Source of the DNA: Candidatus Poribacteria bacterium
GTDB taxonomy: Bacteria > Poribacteria > WGA-4E > WGA-3G
Assembly: GCA_022394755.1 (NCBI GenBank)
Contig: JAGFCA010000029.1
Coordinates: 62,001 to 126,000 of the forward strand
Length of the DNA: 64,000 nucleotides
Direction of reading: 5' to 3'
The stretch's first letter is position 1; each line of letters begins with the position of its first letter. Of this stretch, positions 18,371-27,441 are shown piece after piece. A program made the position numbers and the translations under genes. The notes under the pieces are model-generated. The model was not told the DNA's origin, did not search any database, and saw nothing but the letters and a program-made list of their open reading frames with translations.

Positions 18371-18808
18371 ATGAATGACAGATTTGAAGCCACTAATTTT
18401 GAGGAAGTTGAAGAAGCACTAAAACAGTATAATAATTTTCATGATGATTACATTGCTGGGATTGAGATTAAATTTGAGAATTACAAGGGTTTAGATGCCG
18501 ACGGAAGGTCTACAGGTATCGGAAATGCTGATAAGACAATTATACTTACGGTCAACACCTACCCTTATGGAAAAGATCATGAACAGTTTGTTAATGTCGA
18601 ATTAAAAGATGTCAAATCGTTTGAAATTAGCTCGTTACCCGAAGATAATGGTGCAAATCCTGGTCCAGACTGGGGTATTTTTGATATGACGATATTACCC
18701 GATAAACCTGAAAGAAATGATTTCAACTGCGAGATTAATTTCGTATATGGTGATTCGAAGTTTATAGTCATTTGCTCCAAAATTGTCTTTCATAAACAAG
18801 TTTCTTGA
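18371..18808 (+). CDS. Small acidic protein, unknown (immunity-protein-like N-terminus)
   Basis: 145 residues, acidic, without signal peptide or membrane segment. The start region NNFHDDYIAGIEIKF resembles the FHD...I motif found at the beginning of several small bacterial proteins, including Imm50-like immunity proteins; the match is by eye and weak. The rest alternates beta strands with Gly/Asp turns. It stands alone in a 2.5-kb gene-poor region between a RAYT locus and two repeat loci, and no toxin gene is nearby. No clear ribosome-binding site is seen. It could be an orphan immunity gene or an unrelated small protein. Confidence 0.5.
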   Translation: MNDRFEATNFEEVEEALKQYNNFHDDYIAGIEIKFENYKGLDADGRSTGIGNADKTIILTVNTYPYGKDHEQFVNVELKDVKSFEISSLPEDNGANPGPDWGIFDMTILPDKPERNDFNCEINFVYGDSKFIVICSKIVFHKQVS

Positions 18809-19009
18809 AAAAGGCTTTCCATTATTGGCAGTTTAAAGTGTAGATGATATAGGATTAACTATATTGTGGACAATTTCTGTGATGTGTTTCACCTATTATA
18901 CCATGATATATCGACCTTACGATATTCATCTAAATTAGGGCTAATTAACCGCAAAAAATTGGATTGACGTAGTAATGGAAATTATATAGGATTTACATAT
19001 AAACAACTA

Positions 19010-19088
19010 CTGAGTCCCGTAGGGATGGAATGTTTGTAGCAAATCTATGATAAACATAAACTGAGTCCCGTAGGGACGGAATGTTTAT
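19010..19088 (+). repeat. Tandem pair of palindromic repeat units, period 51 bp
   Basis: Copies at 19010-19039 and 19061-19088 share CTGAGTCCCGTAGGGA followed by GGAATGTTTRTA. The head is the same hairpin as at 13054-13138, with small changes in the tail. Confidence 0.8.
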
Positions 19089-19315
19089 AAAAATAACATT
19101 AACACTAATTGACTATCGTTTCGACAATTTCTGAGGTACCATAAACAATACTATTTGTGTTTCTTGTTTTTCAACACTTTTCTCACGCTAATCATACTTT
19201 TGATAAAATAAGTTCAGATGCACTATAACATACCCGGGAACGCTAGTGGAATGACTTTTGAGGATTAAGTAATTATATCGGTAATTCTAATTCTCCCAAA
19301 ACCGGTAGGCGCGGT

Positions 19316-19478
19316 TTCCCGGGGAATGCCAAAAGGCATTCATACCGTTGATTCACCGCACTGGATTTTTCACCAAAATTACCGTATTAAAAAATTAATC
19401 TTCATATGTCATTCATACCGTTGATTCAAGGAGTTCATACCTGGGGAATGTCTAAATGACATCCATACTGTTGATTCT
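19316..19478 (-). repeat. Three copies of an ATACCGTTGATTC palindromic element
   Basis: The copies are at 19316-19354, 19408-19427 (shortened) and 19437-19478. The long ones read GGGGAATG..., then a short complementary arm (CATTC or CATCC), then ATACYGTTGATTC. The element at 1806-1850 is the same sequence in the opposite direction, hence the strand given here. The GGGGAATGCC/GGCATTC arms can form a hairpin. Confidence 0.75.
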
Positions 19479-19719
19479 GATTCCTGAATCTGATTTGAGG
19501 GGCGAAAGGTGCATTTCCTAAAAACTATCCAAACTATTGTAATAAATACAATGTTAAGCATTCAGTGAAATCATATCAAATGGTTGTAGTAGTTGTACCG
19601 GAAATTGATACGCTGATTTAGTAATTGTAGTTTTCAATGCAAGAAATCGACGATGTGTTATCTATAGTTGGTTCATGGTGAGTCACCTAATTAAAACAGA
19701 GTTGTGGGGGTTTTTGATT

Positions 19720-20973
19720 ATGCTAAATGTCTCATACGAAAGATTGGTAATTGATGCCGTCAAAGGCGATGATGTAGCGATAAAAAATCTAAAAAATAGG
19801 ATACAAGCAGAAGCAAAATCTGCAGTAAGACATGTTCTTAAGCATAGAAGGTGTTCTAACGCTAAGATAGAAGATCTTGAGATACAAATAGTGCCGCAGA
19901 TTGTGCAAGCAATGTTAGGTGCTTTATCTAAGTATAATTTTAATAACTCGCTCCAGAATTGGATATACAGTCTTGTTTGTCATTACGTTGAATTAGCATT
20001 AAATAAAAAAGATGCATTGGAGCAACACGGAAGTAGTATTGACGAAAATGGAGTCACAAAATTATGTTACAACTCTCAAGGAACGAAACATCCACTGCTG
20101 GAACAAATTGACATTGAGGTACGTACACTTGTAAGTTTATTGAATCAATTATCTTATATTCAAACATACTCATCTTGTAGTGGACATCCAAACCGAGAAG
20201 AATGGAATACCGATAAATGGGTGCCCTATGGAGGATATATTGGACTGATACCTATCGGGTCCGTAGATAAAACCATCAATTTCCTTATTAGTTTGTTGAT
20301 GCGGTTAGATAATTCGTGTATGCCAACACACAATTCGTATTTACCAACTGACTTGCAGAATGATGCCACTTCTCCCGAAGCGATTCGTAAGCGATACAAG
20401 CAAGAAGACGCGGAAGCCTTATTCTGTTCCGAAGGACCTATTGTCCTTGTCGGTATTTCTCTTCGTTTTTTTACATACTATCGTGTAGAAAAGAATGGTT
20501 TAAAAATCTGGAAACAACTGATCGCGTGTCTAAGAGAGTTGATACCTGAAGACGAGTCACTTACTGACGAGATCAACACATCGGAGATTGCATTGCAGTG
20601 TTTACAAAAAATGTTGAACGGGCTGCCTTTTCTGTTTAGTGCTTCACTTGTGTCAAGTCCTGAAGGTTATCCCGGTATAGTTTTGAACACACAGGCAGAC
20701 CTTACTATATGTAATTGGTTTTCAACGTTAGCCGATCGGCTGTATACGCGTCTTGATGAAACAGGATGTACAGAGTCTAATTATCCAATAAAGAATCCGT
20801 CATTTACAATGAAATGGTCCTTCAGATTACGACCATTTCTAAATCAAGAATTACTACCGTTACCACATTTGTTGACGCCACAGTGGGTACCTCGCACTCG
20901 TGAATGCCATCTGAAGATTTGGAAACTACTTGAGTTAACGGTTGCGGAAATGCTTAACCACGATGGTTGCTAA
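19720..20973 (+). CDS. Sigma-region-2-like protein with a CSGH motif domain
   Basis: 417 residues from the ATG at 19720; an ATG at 19675 would add 15 residues without changing the domain call, but a GGGGG lies 10-14 bases before the inner ATG. Residues about 5-95 follow the sigma-70 region 2 plan (LVIDAVKGDDVAIKNL, then IEDLEIQIVPQIVQAM and FNNSLQNWIYSLVCHYVE). No region-4 helix-turn-helix follows, so it is unlikely to be a normal sigma factor. The middle has SSCSGHPNREEW (about 152-163) and GGYIGLIP, reminiscent of an SSCSG motif in TYW3-like proteins, by eye only. The C-terminus is unrecognised. It ends 25 bases before a WD40 gene with a strong GGAGG, so the two form an operon. Confidence 0.6.
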   Translation: MLNVSYERLVIDAVKGDDVAIKNLKNRIQAEAKSAVRHVLKHRRCSNAKIEDLEIQIVPQIVQAMLGALSKYNFNNSLQNWIYSLVCHYVELALNKKDALEQHGSSIDENGVTKLCYNSQGTKHPLLEQIDIEVRTLVSLLNQLSYIQTYSSCSGHPNREEWNTDKWVPYGGYIGLIPIGSVDKTINFLISLLMRLDNSCMPTHNSYLPTDLQNDATSPEAIRKRYKQEDAEALFCSEGPIVLVGISLRFFTYYRVEKNGLKIWKQLIACLRELIPEDESLTDEINTSEIALQCLQKMLNGLPFLFSASLVSSPEGYPGIVLNTQADLTICNWFSTLADRLYTRLDETGCTESNYPIKNPSFTMKWSFRLRPFLNQELLPLPHLLTPQWVPRTRECHLKIWKLLELTVAEMLNHDGC

Positions 20974-20998
20974 GAAACCTTGAGGAGGTTCTTTTGAT

Positions 20999-22900
20999 AT
21001 GCTATCCGAAGTTTTAAAGAAAAACCTTTTGCCAGAACACGATCTCTGTTTACCACAAGGAGCGATTTCACGTTTAGGAAAAGGGGGGATCACCGGTGCG
21101 GCACTCTCTCCAGATGAAAATCTGATTGCCGTGGCATCTCATATCGGTGTGTGGTTATACAATACACATACTGGAAACTTTTCTTCATTGATTGCTGAAA
21201 CGGAAACAGGTATCGTCTCGGCAGTTGCCTTTTCCACCGAGAATACCAAACTTGCAGTAGGAGATTGGGATGGAAAAATAACACTGTTGGATATTAATAC
21301 ACAAGAGAAATTTGCAACTTTCAATGCTAAAGGTACAGTTGAGTCAATTGTATTCTCTCCAGATGGCAATTACCTGGCAGCAAGTTATCAGCTTGGAGGT
21401 GTGATACTGTGGAACCTTACCACTGAGAAATGCCACATAACCTTACTTGAGGGTATGACAGTAAGTGCAATAACATTCTCCACAGATAGCCATATTCTCA
21501 CAACTGTAAGTCGTGAAATTCCTGATTCTGATGATACCGATGAAGACGGTCTTGTAATCGATAGTACACAGGACAGAGAAGTGATAGTCGCACAGTGGGA
21601 TGTTGTCACTGGAGAACTTTGCAGGAGTTTTCCATCAAAACAGGTTAGACTCATTACCTCTACACCAAACGGAGAACTTTTGGGTGCATACAACCGTGGT
21701 AATAAAGCCAGTATATTCCAACTTGATTCCGGCAAAGATTTAACCAGTTTCACACTTCCTGAATATGTACATTTGATTGGATATACTGTTAATAATTGGC
21801 TGCTTTTGTTAAGTGGTGATGTCTTCACGATTTGGAGTGATACCGAACAAAAGGATTTCTTTCTAAATCAACCAATCCACGGTGAGGGATGGCTTGTTTC
21901 TTTTATCCCAGATACAAAACACATTGTAAGTATAGCCAGAAGCGGTACCCTAAGACGTTGGGATATTGGTAATAATCAGAATATTCGGTTGCTTGAAAAG
22001 GTTAGAAGGAATGGGACATCTGATACTGGATTTCGAGGTCATAGTCTTTCTTGTTCTCCCAATGAACGCTCACTTGTAACGAGTGTTTTAGGGTTTGGTG
22101 GTACTGAGATCGTATTGGAAAATGAGGAGAACTGCTTTACAATCAGTCCAGAAATAACCACTCCAGGACTACCTGCCACTTCAGCTGCTGTATCACCAGA
22201 TCTCACGTTGTTAGCAACAGGAGGTGTATTGGACAAATCAATTACAATCTGGAATGTAGAAACTGGAGAACCGATTAGGGTTATGATGGGACACACAGGA
22301 GAGGTCTGCGACCTCGCGTTTTCTCCTGATGGAAAGTATTTGGTAAGCGGTGGAGCACGTGCATGGGAGTATGATGAAGATGGTGATGAATACATAGACC
22401 GCCCTGATGCGACAATTATGTTCATGATGAAAGACGATAAGATTCATTATTTCTACTTCGATAAAGATGGACACATGGATACAACTGTCAGAATCTGGGA
22501 AGTCAATACGGGGAAATGTTTAACCACACTTGAGAACGATGGGTGGATGAACCGTATTGCATTTTCTAACGACGGAAACCTTCTCATAACTTCGTCGGCG
22601 AATTACATAAATCTATGGTGCACACAGAAGTGGGAAAAACTATCGACATTTGATACAGTAAAAATTGAATCCTTAGCGTTATCGTCGGATGGAACACTTC
22701 TCGCTATCGGGGGAACATGGCCAGAGCAGCGTATCCAAATCTGGAATGTGATCACTCGTGTCCTTGTTGTTGAATTTTTTGGACATAAAAGTGATGTAGA
22801 ATCAGTCGCTTTTTCACCAGATAGCACTATCTTGGCAAGTAGTGGTTATGACAGAGTAATCTATTTGTGGGATTTGAAACCATATTTAAAAAATACATAG
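20999..22900 (+). CDS. Cytoplasmic WD40-repeat beta-propeller protein
   Basis: 633 residues composed of WD40-type repeats: recurring [AV]FSPDG.YL.[AV]SG...[IV].[LI]W...TG blocks, for example at about 100-137, 405-425, 440-460 and 590-630. The number of blades is about 10-13, more than one propeller. No signal peptide precedes them, so the protein is probably cytoplasmic, unlike the exported WD40 protein at 25043. WD40 propellers usually act as scaffolds for protein complexes. A charged loop near 477-500 (YDEDGDEYIDRPD) interrupts one blade. GAGGAGG precedes the ATG. It is the second gene of a two-gene unit with the sigma-like protein and appears GC-richer than its surroundings. Confidence 0.85.
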   Translation: MLSEVLKKNLLPEHDLCLPQGAISRLGKGGITGAALSPDENLIAVASHIGVWLYNTHTGNFSSLIAETETGIVSAVAFSTENTKLAVGDWDGKITLLDINTQEKFATFNAKGTVESIVFSPDGNYLAASYQLGGVILWNLTTEKCHITLLEGMTVSAITFSTDSHILTTVSREIPDSDDTDEDGLVIDSTQDREVIVAQWDVVTGELCRSFPSKQVRLITSTPNGELLGAYNRGNKASIFQLDSGKDLTSFTLPEYVHLIGYTVNNWLLLLSGDVFTIWSDTEQKDFFLNQPIHGEGWLVSFIPDTKHIVSIARSGTLRRWDIGNNQNIRLLEKVRRNGTSDTGFRGHSLSCSPNERSLVTSVLGFGGTEIVLENEENCFTISPEITTPGLPATSAAVSPDLTLLATGGVLDKSITIWNVETGEPIRVMMGHTGEVCDLAFSPDGKYLVSGGARAWEYDEDGDEYIDRPDATIMFMMKDDKIHYFYFDKDGHMDTTVRIWEVNTGKCLTTLENDGWMNRIAFSNDGNLLITSSANYINLWCTQKWEKLSTFDTVKIESLALSSDGTLLAIGGTWPEQRIQIWNVITRVLVVEFFGHKSDVESVAFSPDSTILASSGYDRVIYLWDLKPYLKNT

Positions 22901-23364
22901 TCTCGCTACTTATGTTTGTACTACAAATACTTCTTATACGTTTTGCAGATTATAAAGACAAAATGTAGACCAACATATCAAACGACTAGACCCACCTCTA
23001 ATAACTGTAGATAAAAATATATGTTTCCAAAAAGTTTTTTTACATTATATTTTTTACATTATAATGTCAAATAAAATGAATAGAATATATATATTTAACG
23101 AATAAGATAACCTGAGTTTGAAAATTCAGTTTTTGTATTTGAAACATGGAATCAACAATATGAATGAGATAAGATATTCCATACAAAACCATTCCTACCG
23201 AGTCTTTGAGTAGGGTTATCGAATTATGATCTTCAAATGCTTCTATGAATACAGCCATTAACGAATTATGGATATATTTGGTAATCTTTGAGATAATACT
23301 CAGTATTTTACTCTGGTTTTCTGTAATGAAGATAACATTTTTATAATTATATTTAGGAGAATTA
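22901..23364. other. AT-rich intergenic stretch before argJ
   Basis: No gene supported. The sequence TTTTTTACATTATA occurs twice in a row around 23035-23065. A minus-strand frame at 23067-23390 is not accepted, see rejected items. Confidence 0.5.
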
Positions 23365-24570
23365 ATGAAGCATATTGATGGAGGAATCACCGCTGTCCAA
23401 GGTATCAGAGCAGCAGGAATACATGCAGGAATAAAGAAAGATAATCAAAAAGATTTAGCTTTGGTTGAATCAATTACTCCCGCTATTGCAGCAGGTGTAT
23501 TTACAAAGAATAGTGTTACTGCTGCCCCTGTAATTCTATGTCGTGAACACCTTGTTGACCCAACAATTCAAGCAATCATCATCAATAGTGGTAATGCTAA
23601 TGCCTGTACAGGTGAACAAGGAATGATAAATGCACAGAATATGGCAGCACTAACTGCAGAACAACTGGGTATACCGACAGAACATATTCTTGTATCATCT
23701 ACTGGGGTTATAGGACAACAATTACCTATGGATGTAATTGAAAGTGGTATTCATGAAGCAGTTAAACAATTAAGTTCAGAAGGTGGTGCTGATGCTGCAG
23801 AAGCCATCATGACAACAGATACTCATCCGAAATCTGTGGCAGTTGAAATTGATATTGATGGAAAACCCATTAGAATTGGTGGAATTGCTAAAGGTTCAGG
23901 GATGATTGCCCCAAATATGGCTACAATGTTATCATACATTACCACTGATGCCTGTATGACAAGTGATATTCTTCAAACTGCATTAACACAGGTTGCTGAT
24001 GATACATACAATCTCCTAACAGTTGATACTGACAGAAGCACGAATGATACAGTTATTTTACTTTCTACTTGTAAAGCAGAAAATAGTGAGATACACCAAA
24101 CTGATGGATCTAACTATGATGCATTTTATGAAGGTTTACTCCAAGTCTGTACTGAATTGGTGAAAATGTTAGCAAGAGATGGGGAAGGTGCAACTAAACT
24201 TGTTGAAGTTGTCATACAAAATGCTAAAAACCGTGATGATGCCGAAAAAGCCGCACGGGCAGTTGCTGAATCACCTCTCGTAAAAACTGCCGTATTTGCA
24301 AACGATGCAAATTGGGGACGAATTATGATGGCAATCGGTAAATCTGGTGCAGAATTTGATCCATACAACGTTGATGTTATGCTTCAAGACTATGTACTTG
24401 TAAAAAATGGTATGGATGCTGGTTATGATGAAGAGATAGCTACAAAATTATTCGATAATGATCCTGTTCGGTTAGTTATTAATCTAAGGGAAGGTGATTC
24501 TGGCATTACAATGTGGACATGTGATTATTCATACGATTACATACGAATTAATGCCGATTATCGGACATAA
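23365..24570 (+). CDS. argJ: Bifunctional glutamate N-acetyltransferase/ornithine acetyltransferase ArgJ
   Basis: 401 residues, standard for ArgJ, which transfers acetyl between acetylornithine and glutamate in arginine synthesis (and in many species also uses acetyl-CoA). The self-cleavage motif KGSGMIAPNMATML is intact, with T187 as the nucleophile that becomes the N-terminus of the beta chain. NSGNANACTG (about 73-82) and NDANWGR near 312-318 are also conserved. TTAGGAG precedes the ATG by five bases. No other arg gene is adjacent; the next features are three tRNA genes. Confidence 0.95.
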   Translation: MKHIDGGITAVQGIRAAGIHAGIKKDNQKDLALVESITPAIAAGVFTKNSVTAAPVILCREHLVDPTIQAIIINSGNANACTGEQGMINAQNMAALTAEQLGIPTEHILVSSTGVIGQQLPMDVIESGIHEAVKQLSSEGGADAAEAIMTTDTHPKSVAVEIDIDGKPIRIGGIAKGSGMIAPNMATMLSYITTDACMTSDILQTALTQVADDTYNLLTVDTDRSTNDTVILLSTCKAENSEIHQTDGSNYDAFYEGLLQVCTELVKMLARDGEGATKLVEVVIQNAKNRDDAEKAARAVAESPLVKTAVFANDANWGRIMMAIGKSGAEFDPYNVDVMLQDYVLVKNGMDAGYDEEIATKLFDNDPVRLVINLREGDSGITMWTCDYSYDYIRINADYRT

Positions 24571-24631
24571 TTAAATCTAAATGTTCGTTTGACTTATCTC
24601 AATACGTATAAGTATAAACACTACAAAATAT

Positions 24632-24660
24632 TTGACATTAAGAACATATTATGGTATTAT
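24632..24660 (+). promoter_or_regulatory. Sigma-70-type promoter of the tRNA cluster
   Basis: TTGACA at 24632-24637, a 17-base spacer, and TATTAT at 24655-24660. Transcription would begin near 24667, 43 bases before the first tRNA. The hexamers match the consensus at 11 of 12 positions. The bases before the -10 (ATTATGG) also occur in the promoter at 58759. Confidence 0.75.
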
Positions 24661-24709
24661 ATTTTTTGCTTTTATGCGGGTAATTCATACTATCCGTACT
24701 ATTAGATAT

Positions 24710-24784
24710 GCGGGAGTAGCTCAGTGGTAGAGCTCCACCTTGCCAAGGTGGAGGTCGCGAGTTCAAATCTCGTCTCCCGCTCCA
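24710..24784 (+). tRNA. tRNA-Gly (GCC)
   Basis: Acceptor arms GCGGGAG and CTCCCGC pair fully; the anticodon loop TTGCCAA gives GCC. GTTCAAATC is the T-loop. The 3' CCA (24782-24784) is encoded. First of three tRNA genes in a row. Confidence 0.97.
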
Positions 24785-24788
24785 TAAT

Positions 24789-24862
24789 GGTGGCGTCGCC
24801 AAGTGGTAAGGCCAGAGTCTGCAAAACTCTTATCGTCGGTTCAATTCCGACCGCCACCTCCA
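24789..24862 (+). tRNA. tRNA-Cys (GCA)
   Basis: Acceptor arms GGTGGCG and CGCCACC pair fully; the anticodon loop CTGCAAA gives GCA. The 3' CCA is encoded at 24860-24862. It follows tRNA-Gly by four bases. Confidence 0.97.
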
Positions 24863-24876
24863 TTTTTCATTCTTAT

Positions 24877-24950
24877 GGGCGGTTAGCTCAGGTGGCTAGA
24901 GCGTTTGCTTGACATGCAAGAGGTCACAGGTTCAAGTCCTGTACCGCCCA
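24877..24950 (+). tRNA. tRNA-Val (GAC)
   Basis: Acceptor arms GGGCGGT and ACCGCCC pair; the anticodon loop TTGACAT gives GAC. The discriminator is A and, unlike the other two, the gene does not encode CCA. Confidence 0.96.
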
Positions 24951-25042
24951 TACTCCTACAGTAATTCCATAATTTGTGTTCGAAATATAAAACTATTATA
25001 TCTAACTATCTTATATCTCAACAGATAGAGGAGTGAATATAT

Positions 25043-27319
25043 ATGAGCATAAAACTTTTCGTTAACACATTATTTATTTCTTTTATAACATTTATAATTC
25101 CACTCACACTTGAAGCACATCCACTGGATTTAGTTTTCAGTGGACATACACAAGCAATCCACTCTGTTGCTTATAGTCCTGATGGGAAAATTCTTGCCAC
25201 ATATAGTGATGATACAACTATACGTTTATGGAATCCTAATTCAGGACAACTCTTTAGAGTCATTGATACATTTCATGGGGCAGGTTTGGATTTTAGTCCG
25301 GATGGATCTATCCTCGCAAGTGGTGGAGGAAATGAGAAAGGTATAAATCTTTGGAATCCTGAAACAGGTGAACTTCTAAGAGTATTAAATGGCAATCATA
25401 CCTTTATAGGCAATATTGCATTTTCACCTATTGGAGATATTTTTGCATCTGGAAGCAGAGATGGTCAGATAGATATTTGGAATCCAAAAACAGGTAAACT
25501 AATTCGCTCTTGGAAGGCAGGGAATATTGATGGGTTATCCTATAGTGCTGATGGATCACTTCTTGCCAGTGGTGAATATAAAGATAATAGCGTTAATGTA
25601 TGGAATGTAAATACAGGAGCATTAATACATAACTTCAACGGTTCTGGTCATGGAATTTTTGATATTGCATTTAGTTCTGAGGATTTCACATTAGCAGCAG
25701 TTGGGTGGGGAGCTATAGATATATGGGATGCAAATACTGGAATTAATAAACGTAGTATTAAAAAAGACTCTGGAAGAATTCTATTTTGTGTTGATATTAG
25801 TCAAGATGGTCGAATTCTTGCAACAGGAAAAGATGATGGAAAAATAAGTTTATGGGATATGAATACAGGTTCACTGATTCAAAATCTTAAAGTTGACAAT
25901 ATAGAAATCTACGATATTGTAATTAGTCCAGACGGGAACACATTGACAAGTGTTGGAAATGATGATCTCATCAGGCATTGGAACATCACACCTGCTGATG
26001 ATTTAGTTATACCTGAAATTCCTAATGTATTTATGGATGATAATGTGAATACATGGGTAGAAGACTTCGATGAACCTAATTTAAATTCATGGACAACACT
26101 TGAACATCAACGGGACAGAGCTTCATGGGAAATAACTGATGGAAAATTGGAAGTTAATACACAACCTTTCTGTAGAGACAGATTAAATCTTGGTGATGAA
26201 CTTGCACAAGAAACGAATACAACTCTTGAATTTACCGCATTTCCAATTGATTTAGAGCAACTTAGAGTAAAACTAAAGGTCAATTCAACTGATAACGCAT
26301 TCGCAGGTATTTTTATTGGTAAGAAACCTGATAGTTTATTTGTACGACAATTTAAGAACACCTACCTATTTGGAAATCATACAATAGGAAATCCAGATAA
26401 CTTGACATTTAATGCAGCTCCTTCAATTGGATATAACATTAACGAGATTGATGTCATATTTGATCGTGGACATTTCTATCTATTCTCTGAAGGAAAATAT
26501 ATCTCTGATTTTAAAGAAAGTTCAATAGATAAAATTAACTATGTAGGCATTGCTACATTTGTAGATCGTTGTAGTGAAAATGCATTTGCCATTCTTGACG
26601 ATTTTGAAATCTCAGGTCCAAATATTCCAAACAATGGACCGGTAAAGGTTGAACCCCAAGAGAATCTGAATGATGAAAAAATCGATATAAAAGATGCATG
26701 GATAGAAAATTTCAGTGATACAGAACTAAAATCCTGGAAACAACCAAAACATCAAATTGATAATAATCGTTCTACTTGGAAACCTAAAGATGGAGTATTG
26801 GATGTTTGGATTGAACCTTTACAACACCATGCTTTGTTTCAAACATATATATTAGAATTTGTTGGGTTTGAAATAAAAACTAAAACTGTAAACGTGAAAA
26901 TGGATGTACTTGAAGCAGTAAACTCAAATGTCGGTTTTATCATTGGACAACGTACCCCTGATGGAAACATCTATAGGCGTACTTATGACATTCTTCAAAG
27001 TGGGATCTGGGGACCACCCGCTTTCAAAGGGCAAGATCCAAAAGTTAACTTTGGACCATTGAAAAATATAGAAATCGACTTTAATAATGGTCATTTTGAA
27101 CTGCTCTCTGAAGGTGAACACATTTTGGAATTTGATGAACCAAACATACCTTATATTGATGTGCTTGGAATTATTGCCTACACAAGTGAAGTACCATTGT
27201 CACATTTTGTCGTTGATAATTTCATAATATCCAATGTCGCTAACCAAAATAATCAGAATTTGAATGTAGAGGCTAAAGGTAAAGCTACGATTCTTTGGGG
27301 TGAGTTAAAGAATAAATAG
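25043..27319 (+). CDS. Exported WD40 protein with two C-terminal beta-sandwich domains
   Basis: 758 residues. Signal peptide about 1-26 (LEAHPLD). Residues about 30-320 are seven WD40 blades (for example VAYSPDGKILATYSDD at about 43-58). Two related domains follow, about 333-520 and 550-735, each beginning with the same plan: W.E.F....L.SW..L.HQ.D...W. That plan resembles LamG/DUF1080-like jelly rolls, which bind or hydrolyse sugars, but no catalytic residues are identifiable. GAGGAG lies before the ATG. The protein probably binds ligands outside the cytoplasmic membrane. It ends at a strong hairpin at 27361. Confidence 0.83.
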   Translation: MSIKLFVNTLFISFITFIIPLTLEAHPLDLVFSGHTQAIHSVAYSPDGKILATYSDDTTIRLWNPNSGQLFRVIDTFHGAGLDFSPDGSILASGGGNEKGINLWNPETGELLRVLNGNHTFIGNIAFSPIGDIFASGSRDGQIDIWNPKTGKLIRSWKAGNIDGLSYSADGSLLASGEYKDNSVNVWNVNTGALIHNFNGSGHGIFDIAFSSEDFTLAAVGWGAIDIWDANTGINKRSIKKDSGRILFCVDISQDGRILATGKDDGKISLWDMNTGSLIQNLKVDNIEIYDIVISPDGNTLTSVGNDDLIRHWNITPADDLVIPEIPNVFMDDNVNTWVEDFDEPNLNSWTTLEHQRDRASWEITDGKLEVNTQPFCRDRLNLGDELAQETNTTLEFTAFPIDLEQLRVKLKVNSTDNAFAGIFIGKKPDSLFVRQFKNTYLFGNHTIGNPDNLTFNAAPSIGYNINEIDVIFDRGHFYLFSEGKYISDFKESSIDKINYVGIATFVDRCSENAFAILDDFEISGPNIPNNGPVKVEPQENLNDEKIDIKDAWIENFSDTELKSWKQPKHQIDNNRSTWKPKDGVLDVWIEPLQHHALFQTYILEFVGFEIKTKTVNVKMDVLEAVNSNVGFIIGQRTPDGNIYRRTYDILQSGIWGPPAFKGQDPKVNFGPLKNIEIDFNNGHFELLSEGEHILEFDEPNIPYIDVLGIIAYTSEVPLSHFVVDNFIISNVANQNNQNLNVEAKGKATILWGELKNK

Positions 27320-27360
27320 ATAGAATTCAAGTATAGGTATCTATTATCAGACAATTATAA

Positions 27361-27386
27361 GGGACATCAGTTTGTGCTGATGTCCC
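27361..27386. terminator. Bidirectional hairpin between convergent genes
   Basis: GGGACATCAG-tttgtg-CTGATGTCCC is a perfect ten-base-pair hairpin in the gap between the plus-strand WD40 gene and the minus-strand HAD gene. Only a weak T-run (TACTTCTT) follows on the plus strand, and AATTGT-type sequence on the other. Confidence 0.7.
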
Positions 27387-27441
27387 TACTTCTTAAGAAT
27401 TATTCATTCATTATAATTTATTTATGTAATTTACACAAACT

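Larger units (their letters stand above)
18809..19719. other. Gene-free stretch with two repeat loci
   Basis: No gene is visible. The stretch holds the GAGTCCCGTAGGGAC pair at 19010-19088, three copies of a CATACCGTTGATTC element at 19316-19478, and a GAGGGGCGAAAGGTG fragment at about 19497-19511 that matches the repeat at 33997-34100. Confidence 0.6.

Noticed and set aside
21388-21828. 146-codon minus-strand frame
   Set aside because: It is antisense to the WD40 gene, whose repeats run through the entire segment.
23067-23390. 107-codon minus-strand frame
   Set aside because: It overlaps the argJ start, has no family-like sequence and lies in AT-rich DNA where such frames arise by chance.
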